In this document: positions 56,062 to 64,000 of the stretch, piece after piece
Layout of the letters: each line of letters starts with the position of its first letter
Position numbering within the stretch: position 1 is the first letter of the stretch
Source of the DNA: Reticulitermes speratus
Taxonomy: Eukaryota; Arthropoda; Insecta; Blattodea; Rhinotermitidae
Assembly (NCBI GenBank): GCA_021186555.1
Contig: JAJKFL010000039.1
Location: 36,498,733-36,562,732 of the forward strand
Reading direction: 5' to 3'
DNA length: 64,000 nucleotides
The notes under the pieces: generated by a model
The model's input: the letters and a program-made list of their open reading frames with translations, nothing else
Told to the model about the DNA's origin: nothing
Database searches by the model: none
Program-made: the position numbers and the translations under genes

Positions 56062-56732
56062 CAGCGACTAATATTTCGTGTATGTATATGTGAGCGACTA
56101 ATATTTCGTGTACTTATATGTGAGCGACTAATATTTCGTGTACGTATATGTGAGCGACTAATATTTCGTGTACGTATATGTGAGCGACTAATATTTCGTG
56201 TATGTATATGTGAGCGACTAATATTTCGTGTACGTATATGTGAGCGACTAATATTTCGTGTACGTGTATGTGAGCGACTAATATTTCATGTACGTATATG
56301 TGAGCGACTAATATTTCGTGTACGTATATGTGAGCGACTAATATTTCGTGTACGTATATGTGAGCGACTAATATTTCGTGCACGTATATGTGGGCGACTA
56401 ATATTTCGTGTACATATATGTGAGCGACTAATATTTCGTGTACGTATATGTGAGCGACTAATATTTCGTGTACGTATATGTGGAGCGACTAATATTTCGT
56501 GTACTTATATGTGAGCGACTAATATTTCGTGTACGCATTTGTGAGCGACTAATATTTCGTGTACGTATATGTGAGCGACTAATATTTCGTGTACGTATAT
56601 GTGAGCGACTAATATTTCGTGTACGTATATGTGAGCGACTAATATTTCGTGTACGTATATGTGAGCGACTAATATTTCGTGTACGTATATGTGAGCGACT
56701 AATATTTCGTGTACGTATATGTGAGCGACTAA
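56062..56732. repeat. 30-bp minisatellite, about 22 units
   Basis: The unit is gagcgactaatatttcgtgt plus acgtatatgt. One inserted g at about 56482 shifts the register, splitting the long ORFs on each strand in two. Repeats of ERLIFRVRIC (plus) and HEILVAHIYV (minus) are artefacts of a 30-bp period. Confidence 0.97.
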
Positions 56733-57347
56733 GAGGTTCTCAACAAGAATTAGGCTGTGTGATGTCATTCACGAATTCTGTAACATTTTTATGCTTTCCT
56801 TAGTTACAAGAGGACCCCCAAGGTACCGCCTAGTATACTGACTCGACGTCTGGAGGTAAGGCTTCTGGCTCAACAAAACAACATTAACCTGGCCACATTC
56901 GTGTGACGTGTAAGTATGACTTGTGTCGAAAACAAATTACCATAACACAATGAATATGCATAAGGGCCTCTATGCATAGTGCATAAAACGTGTCTGTACA
57001 GAGACGAGTCATGTTCACGTTACATAAATCAAAGTCGCGCAATTTATTGGTTGATGTAACAAAACTAAGTGGTTCTTGTAGGTTTGTGTGCACAGAAAAT
57101 TGTAGGGAAAATGTTTGTGCAAAAAAAAGAGACATAAGTTATATACAAGATCAATTTTGGTGCAGTTTCACCAATAGGAAGGACAAACTAACCAAACAAT
57201 ATGTTTTGAGCATATAGCCTACAAGTCACCATGGGAAAAGCACACAAATTAGTTAGAACATTGCATAAATAACAGAGGAGGTTTTGTAGGCATAATTTAT
57301 GGCGCCCCAGTGGCTCCATCTGTATACACAGAGATGAATACAGCAAC
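56733..57347. other. No gene recognised
   Basis: Small ORFs with no known domain. Confidence 0.35.
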
Positions 57348-57361
57348 ATAAACAGAACAAG

Positions 57362-57598
57362 TAACCAACAAATACAAACTCAAACTATTTATTGTTTTAT
57401 TAGCATCACCTAATTCCCATACATATGTTTCGGTCGGTAGACCATCTTCAGGAGGTTAACAAGCTACTACAGACCGAAACATACGAGTATGTAGGGAAAT
57501 TAGGTGATACCAATAAAACTATAAAATAGTTTGAGTGTGTGCATTTGTTAGTTAATGAATACTAAATAAAAATGCACGGTGAAAGCAATATAAAATTT
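57362..57598 (+). mobile_element. Foldback element with hammerhead-like motif and full TSD
   Basis: ataaacagaacaag (57348-57361) and ataaatagaacaag (57599-57612) are a 14-bp TSD with one mismatch. Inverted arms: caaactatttattgttttat to caccta against taggtgataccaataaaact to tagtttg. After the arms comes a tail ending aaatgcacggtgaaagcaat, the shared terminus. This makes the motif the 3' end of the element. Confidence 0.75.
57416..57457 (-). ncRNA. Hammerhead-like motif
   Basis: Minus strand CUGAAGA, U, GGUC-UACC-GACC, GAAAC, AUAU, GUA. Stem II is perfect (4 bp); stem I is weak (about 3 pairs). On the other arm (57470-57497) a half motif has GAAACAUACGAGUAUGUAGGG, where stem III is extended to 6 bp around GA. 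Confidence 0.52.
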
Positions 57599-57639
57599 AT
57601 AAATAGAACAAGTTTTCAGATGGTGGAGTAGTAGGTTGA

Positions 57640-57683
57640 TACAGTCGTTTCGGAGGAACATGCTGCCTCCATCTGCAGGGTCA
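57640..57683 (-). ncRNA. Degenerate hammerhead-like motif (ggaggcagc type)
   Basis: Minus strand CUGCAGA, U, GGAGG-loop-CCUCC, GAAAC, GACUG. Stem II is a perfect 5 bp, but the conserved A6 reads C. No clear NUH triplet. Confidence 0.35.
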
Positions 57684-57761
57684 AAGTAAAAGGGTCTCAC
57701 TAGACTCTGAAGTGATTAAGAAGATTCAAGTCTTCTTGTGTGTGTCGTTGGGAAAGCATTT

Positions 57762-57810
57762 ACCGACGTTTCGAGGGATCATAGTGCGTTCATCTTCAAT
57801 GTCAAGAAGT
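57762..57810 (-). other. Repeat motif resembling hammerhead core, copy 1
   Basis: Minus strand UUGAAGAUGAACGCACUAUGAUCCCUCGAAACGUCGG pattern (given in parts: UUGAAGAUG, AACGCAC, GAUCCCUC, GAAACGUC). A related copy lies at 61394-61435. Stem II does not fold simply, so a ribozyme call is not justified. Confidence 0.3.
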
Positions 57811-58159
57811 CCATATTTTTCTTCGACTACTTGACCGTGAAGGTGAAGGAAACGCGATCATTTGAAACGTTGGGAAGTAGTTTGCAACAATACAGAGTAA
57901 CATCTCAGACGACTTGGATCTGCAGCAACTTCTTCGGGCCTCTAGGAATCATTACCATTTACGTACAGCAGGCTTATACTCTATCAGCCTTCGTATTTTA
58001 GTATAAATGCAGCTGTCTTTCCAAAAGCTTTAAAGTTCAGCGTGCATATTTATTGAAAAGTGACTTTCAAGTTACCGTCTATTGTTACAATTTGTTATAA
58101 TGGACTGAGCTCTGGCCAAAACAACTAAGATTTACCAGCATTTTCTTTCAAAATTCATT
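57811..58159. other. No gene recognised
   Basis: An 87-codon plus ORF (57738-58001) has no known domain. Confidence 0.35.
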
Positions 58160-58875
58160 TTGTACCGCGCAGTAAACACACTCCATCTCAGTTATCAAAT
58201 CAGTCAGTTAATGCTGTACAGTGAAATAATCGCTGTTTGTTCTGAGATCCACACAAAACACATAAATACACTGTGTGGGCAGAACGTAGAATTGTTGAAT
58301 GTTAAACTGGTGGTACATATAGTGACCACTGGGCTTTAGAGGGTTAATATACATTATATATAAATACAGTTCGTACCGCGCAGTAAACACACTCCGTCTC
58401 AGTTATACAAACCAGTCAGTTAATGCTGTACAGTGAAATAATCGCTGTTTGTTCTGAGATCCACACAAAACACATAAATACACTGTGTGGGCAGACGTAG
58501 AATTGTGAATGTTAAACATGGTGGTACATATAGTAAGCACTGGTTTTACAGGGTTGATATACATTATATTTAAAGACCCAGTCCGTACCGCGCAGTAAAC
58601 ACACTCCAGTTATACAAACCAGTCAGTTAATGTTGTATAGTGAAATAATCGCTGTTTGTTCTGAGATCCACACAAAACACATAAATACAGTCCGTACCGC
58701 GCAGTAAACACACTGCGTCTCAGTTATACAAACCAGTCAGTTAATGCTGTACAGTGAAATAATCGCTGTTTGTTCTGAGATCCACACAAAACACATAAAT
58801 ACACTGTGTGGGCAGAACGTAGAATTCTGTAACGTTAACTCAGGTGGTGCGTAAAGTAAACACTGGGATTTAAGG
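58160..58875. repeat. Four-unit array of piggyBac-like non-autonomous element
   Basis: Units begin with taccgcgcagtaaacacact near 58163, 58373, 58585 and 58694 and share tcagttaatgctgtacagtg, cgctgtttgttctgagatcc and cactgtgtgggcagaacg. The longer units end with gggctttagagggttaa-type sequence beside ttaa, the usual piggyBac target. Opposite orientation to 38905-39413. Confidence 0.72.
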
Positions 58876-58880
58876 GGTTA

Positions 58881-59100
58881 GTCCCGGTGGGGGCGAGATT
58901 TTCGTACCCGTTCAGACTGGCCCTGGGGTTCACCCAGCCTCCTGTACACTGCGTATCGGGTCTCTTTCCAGGGGGTAAAGCGGCCGGGGCATGGCGTTGA
59001 CCACCCATCCCAATCTAGCGCCAAGGTTAAAGGAAGAGTAGAGGTATACCTCTAGTGACCTTCTGTGCCTTCATGGCAGGTTAAAGCGTGAACTTTACCT
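58881..59100 (+). mobile_element. SINE-D copy, 5'-truncated
   Basis: tttaaggggtta at 58869-58880 and 59101-59112 is a perfect 12-bp TSD. It starts inside the B box (gtcccggtgggggcg) and keeps the body to aactttacct. It inserted into the end of the preceding array. Confidence 0.9.
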
Positions 59101-59112
59101 TTTAAGGGGTTA

Positions 59113-59712
59113 CGCTAGTGATGTATAATTCATTAGAAGGGTCAGCCCCAAGAAAGTGCTAGTCGCCATTACAGTGCTATGGTTGTACACGCAGGGAAAG
59201 TGGGTGAAATGGGTTATGTTGTAACTGCAGAACACTGCCGTCCAGATAGGTAATTCAGTAAACAAACTGCAGGAACCTCGGTTAAAATGAATATTGCTTT
59301 AATTTACAACAGCCCTACAGAGTTCAATACTTTAAAAATCCGTCAGTCGAAATTTCCCCACAATTAATTCAAATTAAGAAAGAACTACTGACGTCCTGCC
59401 AACAGTTTTTCAGAAAAAATGGGATATTAAGCAACAAAGAGACATTTTTGTTAATGACCGAATTTTAACGCGATGTGATAAACTATCAGTGACGTGGGAA
59501 TGACGCGGGAAAACACAAGAAACTTGAGGCCATTTAGATAACTCATGGAATGTCCGCTCTTTAGTGGATAGATAACTCGGGACGTCTTGTACAAATAAAA
59601 GCATATAAACGTTTGGTGACCTCTGCGTCCGTATGTGTAACCCAGATAGACTGGTTACAAAGCTGAAACATTTCGATTCAAGAAACATAAAAACTGCGAC
59701 TTCGCACCTTAA
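59113..59712. other. No gene recognised
   Basis: A 112-codon minus ORF (59748-59410) has no known domain. Confidence 0.35.
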
Positions 59713-60155
59713 CACTGTGGTCACCAACCTTTTGGAAACGGGGGCCAAATCCAGAGAAAAAACAGTGTCCAGGTCACATTATAAATAACACATATTTATT
59801 TACTTAGTATCATTAGTTACAAACCTCGTTGTCGACAGTGTCAATATTTGGGCTGTAAAATTTATTCGAAATTAACTAAAAAAGAATTTTGAATTAATGT
59901 ACAAAGTTTGAAAATAATCTCCCGTAACAAGCCTTTGCTTACATCGCTTTTGTAATAATTCCGAGTAAAATAAACTGAGCACACGTAAATAATTTTATTT
60001 GCGTTGCACGTGTACTATCTCTTGAACTTGTGTGTTGAAATTTATTTATTACAATATTTTTGTATAATGCGAATAAAATAATTATTTTTCGAATTTCGCG
60101 TCTTTTGTTTCGTGGTAGTGAAATTATATCGCGGGCCGCATTTTGCCCATCCCTG
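59713..60155. mobile_element. hAT-like non-autonomous element
   Basis: cactgtggtcaccaaccttt and gaaacgggggccaaatccag at the left, and cgcgggccgcattttgccca plus tccctg at the right, are typical of hAT elements with imperfect inverted ends. TSD not resolved. Interior AT-rich, non-coding. Confidence 0.55.
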
Positions 60156-60450
60156 CTTTAAATGCTACGAACAGGTCGAGTTATTTTTGAAAGTAAACCA
60201 GCTGTCACAATACAACTCAACAGACCCAATTATTCAGTTCCAGCAACTTGGAATATTCATCAGATGAACTGTTGCCAATTACGAAAATAACACTACAGAA
60301 TTCAACCCGATATTGTGACTGCTAATGCTGAAGTTGATAAAATTGCCCAACAAGGGCTCATATACACAAAAATATACGTGGCATTTCCACAAAATTCCAA
60401 TTTTATTTTGTAAAAACTTTGTGTTCAGGTTTTAAAGGCGGTTGTTAATC
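60156..60450. other. No gene recognised
   Basis: Nothing supported. Confidence 0.35.
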
Positions 60451-60608
60451 AGTTGAAGGTCTTATTTTTGGTTTCTGCGCCGTGTAGTAGATGAAATGTT
60501 CCGATGGTTCGGAGGATGAGCCACGTGAAGAAGGAGGAAGTACGTTCCGCCGAAACGTCGGAGCAATTATCTACTACACGGAACACAAACCGAACAGTCT
60601 TCAATCAG
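60451..60608 (+). mobile_element. Small foldback element with hammerhead-like motif
   Basis: agttgaaggtcttatttttg and gccgtgtagtagatgaaatg in the left arm pair with caattatctactacacgg and cgaacagtcttcaatcagtg in the right arm. A T-run follows. The motif at 60525-60564 lies in the right arm. Confidence 0.55.
60525..60564 (+). ncRNA. Hammerhead-like motif (GAAACGUC type)
   Basis: GUGAAGA (first core C changed to G), A, GGAGGAA-GUACG-UUCCGCC, GAAAC, GUC, GGAGC. Stem II pairs 6 of 7. ACGU is self-complementary, so stem III could only form between two molecules. Confidence 0.38.
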
Positions 60609-61045
60609 TGTTTTTTTTTTTTCACTTTATGTGCGAGATCAAATTTCACACCCTGACAACTCAAGTGCAAGAACAGCTTTGCATATTTTAATCTTTGGCT
60701 ACGCTGTCGTGACGTCACTGTTCACAGTACTGCTTTCCCTTCCCTACACAACTTTTAAAGTCATTTCAAGGGTCAACACATAATTAAAATCTTGGATAGA
60801 GGCTAGCCAGTTATGTTCCACAAACCCATAAATATTTGCCTTTCCTTCGTCCCCTAACACAAAACCCATCTGTCCATATTTTTTGTACGCCTTTGAGATG
60901 ACTGGAATTCTGTACTGTGAAAACAGAGGGGCAGAGTCGAGAATGATATAGTTTAGTTTCATTAGCATATAACCACACACTTTTGTCTGGGTGCTTGTAG
61001 AGGAAGGTTGATCAGACGAACGTCTGATAGTTGTAGTGCTTTATA
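60609..61045. other. Unassigned; one minus-strand ORF
   Basis: The minus frame 60980-60744 (78 codons) reads IISKAYKKYGQMGFVLGDEG-like text with balanced composition (exact start MCGYMLMKLNYIILDSAPLF). I recognise no domain. It could be an exon or chance. Confidence 0.25.
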
Positions 61046-61126
61046 TACAGAGTATACACAAAAGAATGGTGCGGTTTCAATGGTGAATAAAGGGAAACCG
61101 CACCATTCTTTTGTGTATACCCTGTA
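61046..61126. mobile_element. Second copy of the palindromic mariner-like MITE
   Basis: tacagagtatacacaaaaga and atggtgcggtttcaatgg pair with gaaaccgcaccattcttttg and tgtataccctgta. The centre (tgaataaa) is slightly longer than in the 41220 copy and arms carry a few changes. Confidence 0.82.
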
Positions 61127-61393
61127 CATCTATATACAATAAACTTAGTTCTGATCTGTAGTGAGTAATTGCTCTTTGTGTTTGCCAACCCACGATTGCC
61201 ATTTATGCCAATCGATAAATTCCTGAATAATAAGCTAACCGCTCGGCTAACACATTCAGAAGTACCCGCCAACATCTGGGGTTACGACAATGCGTACAGC
61301 AGGTGAGAAGACAAAGAGTTGTTAAATGAGACATTTGAAGTTCTCACAGCGGTGTTACTGAAGACGTTATGAATGCTCTACTGGCAAACAGTT

Positions 61394-61435
61394 GCCGACG
61401 TGTCGAGGGATCGCAGTGCGTACATCTTCAAGGTA
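61394..61435 (-). other. Repeat motif resembling hammerhead core, copy 2
   Basis: Shares UUGAAGAUG, ACGCACUGCGAUCCCUCGA and CGUCGG with 57762-57810; GAAAC reads GACAC. Confidence 0.3.
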
Positions 61436-61545
61436 AAGCAGTCCTAGAAGAAGCTGGTCACAGAAAGCGTTTTAGAAATTAATATCCTCTTAATTACTTC
61501 GTTAATACATTTTTTTTTAATTTTTCCCTGCCTCTCCCAAATACA

Positions 61546-61787
61546 AAGGTAAAGGTAAAGTTTTACCTAGAACGGGCCATGAACGCCCAGAGGGGGAGTG
61601 GAGGTATAGCTCTACTCTTTCTTTAACTCTGGCACTAGATGTGGTGGGTGGTCAACTCCACGCCCCGGCCGCTTTACTCCCGGGAAAGAGACCCGGTAAC
61701 CATTTTATAGGAGGCTAGGTGGGCCCCAGGGCCGGTCTGGACGGCTGCGAAAAATCTCGCCCCCACCGGGATTCGATCCCCGGACAG
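61546..61787 (-). mobile_element. SINE-D copy, head truncated
   Basis: cccaaataca at 61536-61545 and 61788-61797 is a perfect 10-bp TSD. Insert starts aaggtaaaggtaaag and ends just past the B box (gattcgatccccggac), so the A-box half was not copied. Confidence 0.9.
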
Positions 61788-61797
61788 CCCAAATACA

Positions 61798-62254
61798 CAA
61801 TTTCCTACATTTTCGAAAGATTTATTGTCCTTGATGTAACTATTACCTGCATTTTGGCGACAAGAAGGAGCCATACCTTGACGACGTTTTGCATGTGAAA
61901 AAGGATAGTTTCAGAAAGCTCTAGAGGAAATGTATGGTTTCTAGAACATAAGCAGCACGTCTTCATTGCTGACATGAAAACTGAACATCAGCGTGGAACA
62001 TCCTTTCCTTCGAAAGAAAGCACGCGCCTCTGATCGGAAAATTCGGTTCGGTTTGTTTGCTATAGTGTCAGCCGGCATTACGGAGTCGCGATGAAACTAC
62101 TGCGGTAGTTGTTTGTGTGACCTACATTGTCGTTACCTGGACGGACAGCGTTGCCAGTTAGCTGCGCACATTCCGAACGTCGTTCGGTTGTGGAAGGCGT
62201 CATGAATCAGACGCGAAATCCTACAAATGCGGCACAAGGTAACATGTAGTAAAG
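61798..62254. other. No gene recognised
   Basis: Nothing supported. Confidence 0.35.
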
Positions 62255-62490
62255 TTGTCCCCTATCCATGCCATGAAGGTGTATAGGAGGAGCAGATATA
62301 TAACTCCACTCATTCTTAACCTCAGCCCTAAATGGAGGTGAGCGGTCTACTTCAGGCCCCGACCGCTTTAACTCTGGGAAAGAACCCTGGTACTCATTGA
62401 ATAGTAGGGCACTGGATGGGGCCCAGAGGCGTTCTGGACGTTTTGGAAAGAGAAAAATCCCTTGTCCCAAACGTGGGAAGGGTTCAAATC
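62255..62490 (-). mobile_element. SINE-D copy
   Basis: gtcccctatccatgccatga, taactccactcattcttaac, gaccgctttaactctgggaa and ggttcaaatccgttac (weak B box) are family D reversed. Confidence 0.72.
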
Positions 62491-62517
62491 CGTTACTTTT
62501 CTTCAGCAAAGGTGGAC

Positions 62518-62652
62518 AAATTTTCCCGGGGGTTAAGCGGCCGGGGCGTGGAGTAGATCACCCACCCCATCTAGTGCCAGGGTTAAAGAAAGAGTAGAGC
62601 TACACTTCTACTCACCTTCTGGGCCTTCATGGCCTGTTCCAGGAGAACTTTT
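62518..62652 (+). mobile_element. SINE-D 3' fragment, inverted relative to its neighbour
   Basis: ttttcccgggggttaagcgg, ggggcgtggagtagatcacc, tctagtgccagggttaaaga and ccttcatggcctgttccagg give the 3' half in plus orientation, tail-facing away from the copy at 62255-62490. Confidence 0.72.
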
Positions 62653-62707
62653 ACGGGTGGACAAATATTTTTGTTCGAGGGTCAGATGGGGCCATGTGTA
62701 AGCATTG

Positions 62708-63006
62708 ACTAAAAGTCTGGTGATAGCGTGTCTGACTAGAAGTCTGGTGACAGCGTGTCTAACTAGAAGTCTGGTGACAGCGTGTCTGACTAGAAGTCTG
62801 GTGACAGCGTGTCTAACTAGAAGTCTGGTGACAGCGTGTCTGACTAGAAGTCTGGTGACAGCGTGTCTGACTAGAAGTCTGGTGACAGCGTGTCTGACTA
62901 GAAGTCTGGTGACAGCGTGTCTGACTAGAAGTCTGGTGACAGCGTGTCTGACTAGAAGTCTGGTGACAGCGTGTCTAACTAGAAGTCTGGTGACAGCGTG
63001 TCTGAC
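62708..63006. repeat. 27-bp minisatellite, 11 units
   Basis: The unit is actagaagtctggtgacagc plus gtgtctg, with ctaact/ctgact variants. Plus frame TRSLVTACL and minus frame RHAVTRLLV are artefacts of a period divisible by 3. Confidence 0.97.
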
Positions 63007-63204
63007 TCTCGTATCTTCCTCAGTGTCTGCAGATGAACGTTGGTATGGTCCCTTCATTTCGTACGATGCTCTGTCAACTGTGCAGCTGAAACACCTTAGC
63101 TGTAATTACAAAATATGAATCAATCGACCGAAACTGCTGCCTACGTTCGAACCAAACTGCATAACTGCGAAATATGATATATGATAAAGTTATTAACTGT
63201 GACT
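63007..63204. other. No gene recognised
   Basis: Nothing supported. Confidence 0.35.
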
Positions 63205-63299
63205 GGCTTGTCACCCGGTGTCAGTGGTCCGTACACTTGTACACAAATGTAAAGAAAGAAAACAACTATATATATATAAGGAGACAAAAACACAAAACA
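63205..63299 (-). mobile_element. CR1-like LINE 3' end relic, interrupted by SINE-B
   Basis: ttgtcacccggtgtcagtgg and tccgtacacttgtacacaaa resemble the 49-bp terminal units at 36400-36600. AC/AA-rich sequence resumes after the SINE at 63569-63780, like the 3' UTR of the LINE at 37419. Confidence 0.55.
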
Positions 63300-63568
63300 A
63301 GCCGGAAGGTCGCGGATTTGATTCCCGATGGTGTTATAGGAATTTTTCATTGACATAATCCTTTCGGTCGCATTATGGCCCTGGGGTCGACTCAGCCTCT
63401 AACATAAATGAGTACCAGGAATATTTCCTGGGGGGTAAAGGAGGCCGGTGCATAGGGCTGACAACCTTACCACCTTAATGTGCCGATTGTCTAGAAATAT
63501 GTGAGCCTCAACCTCCTGGAACCCTAAGGGCCTGTCTAGGCGTGTAATGGGATAGCTTTACCTTTAAT
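63300..63568 (+). mobile_element. SINE-B copy, head truncated
   Basis: acaaaaacacaaaaca at 63284-63299 and 63569-63584 is a perfect 16-bp TSD. Insert begins agccggaaggtcgcggattt (B-box half, gatttgattcccg) and keeps the full body to gggatagctttacctttaat. Confidence 0.92.
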
Positions 63569-63934
63569 ACAAAAACACAAAACACACAAAATAGAAGGCA
63601 AGACGTACAAAACAAGAACACAAACATAAGACGAACAATAAAAGACATACACAAAAACATAAAACATAAATATAAAAGCCATGAAGGTATAACAAAGAGC
63701 TAAAAGGTCATAAAGCAAATAATTAAAAATAAGAATATAAAAAAATATGCATCGCAATGAGCCCATATATATATATATATGACGTTCCTTAATGAAACAC
63801 AGTGAGGTATGAGGGCTCTGACATATTTTATTGCTGTCAGAGTTCTCACTGTTACCAGCAATAATCAACTGCATGGTGCACAGCCATTCTGGAGAAGCCA
63901 ATAAACGCTCAGCCAGCTGACAATTGCACCACCT
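63569..63934 (-). other. Probable LINE 3' UTR continuation, then unassigned
   Basis: AC-rich text (aaaacacaaaacacacaaaa, gacatacacaaaaacataaa) resembles the LINE 3' UTR at 36601-37215. A (ta)n run lies at 63767-63780. The 121-codon minus ORF here is low complexity. Confidence 0.4.
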
Positions 63935-64000
63935 TTCATGGAACCTGAAGGTAATTTACCGTGTTTACAAAATCACCCCCACTGTTCCTGTCCTAAGCCA
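63935..64000 (-). pseudogene. LINE-X 3' end fragment, cut by the window edge
   Basis: catggaacctgaaggtaatt, taccgtgtttacaaaatcac and ctgttcctgtcctaagcca are the reverse of the [19 protein letters not shown] end of LINE-X. It continues beyond the window. Confidence 0.65.

Noticed and set aside
56038..56803. Repetitive ORFs on both strands
   Set aside because: Explained by the 30-bp unit; neither strand has non-repeat coding sequence.
57762..61435. Calling 57762-57810 and 61394-61435 true hammerheads
   Set aside because: The stem II region does not fold simply and core bases differ; listed only as a repeat motif.
62608..63118. Long ORFs with nine-residue repeats
   Set aside because: Explained by the 27-bp array overlapping a SINE fragment.
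1..64000. Bacterial, viral or plasmid origin
   Set aside because: No operon-like gene order, no viral structural or replication genes, and abundant eukaryotic SINE/LINE sequence with spliced exons.

Overview
The window looks like intergenic and intronic DNA from a large, repeat-rich animal genome, most likely an arthropod and probably an insect. Three signs support this: a host gene split by short GT-AG introns, four tRNA-derived SINE families with many copies, and abundant LINE, hAT-like, mariner-like and foldback elements. The style of the SINE and LINE families reminds me of cockroaches and termites, but that is an impression and not a test. Nothing indicates a bacterium, plasmid or virus.

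The only host gene I can assemble with confidence lies at 4662-8204 on the minus strand. It has three coding exons (8204-8093, 7141-6967, 5355-4662) with GT-AG junctions and matching codon phases. Together they encode a 326-residue PI-PLC X domain-containing protein (PLCXD type) with both expected histidines. A 58-codon ORF at 8978-9154 on the plus strand, with a strong start context, sits head-to-head with this gene and may be the first exon of a divergent neighbour. The DNA between them would be a shared promoter region.

Almost everything else is mobile or tandem DNA. Non-LTR retrotransposon pieces occur at 1-2240, 3855-4175, 18217-18531, 26600-27145, 27191-27778, 31388-31786, 32385-32855, 37419-38500 (open reverse transcriptase), 42735-42905, 53060-53395 and 63935-64000. 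I label the SINE families A (tRNA-Leu-like head), B, C and D. Many copies have target-site duplications (TSDs) that fix their ends. Short DNA elements include nested hAT-like copies at 29903-30434, others at 28208-28592, 49077-49506 and 59713-60155, and nearly perfect palindromes at 1103-1225 and 41220-41309. At least eight minisatellites (units of about 20, 27, 28, 30, 30, 31, 42 and 48 bp) are scattered through the window, and several create long but meaningless ORFs.

The most interesting pattern is a set of hammerhead-ribozyme-like motifs (CUGA[A/U]GA, a U, stem II, GAAAC, a very short stem III, a GUH-like cleavage triplet, and flanking stem I). The best copies (310-356 and 50279-50322, both minus strand) have complete stems I and II. 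Several lie in the arms of foldback elements, and four such elements share a terminal motif GCACGGTGAA. I interpret these as non-autonomous retroelements related to Penelope-like elements, whose ribozyme is carried in inverted pairs. Self-cleavage and mobilisation are untested.
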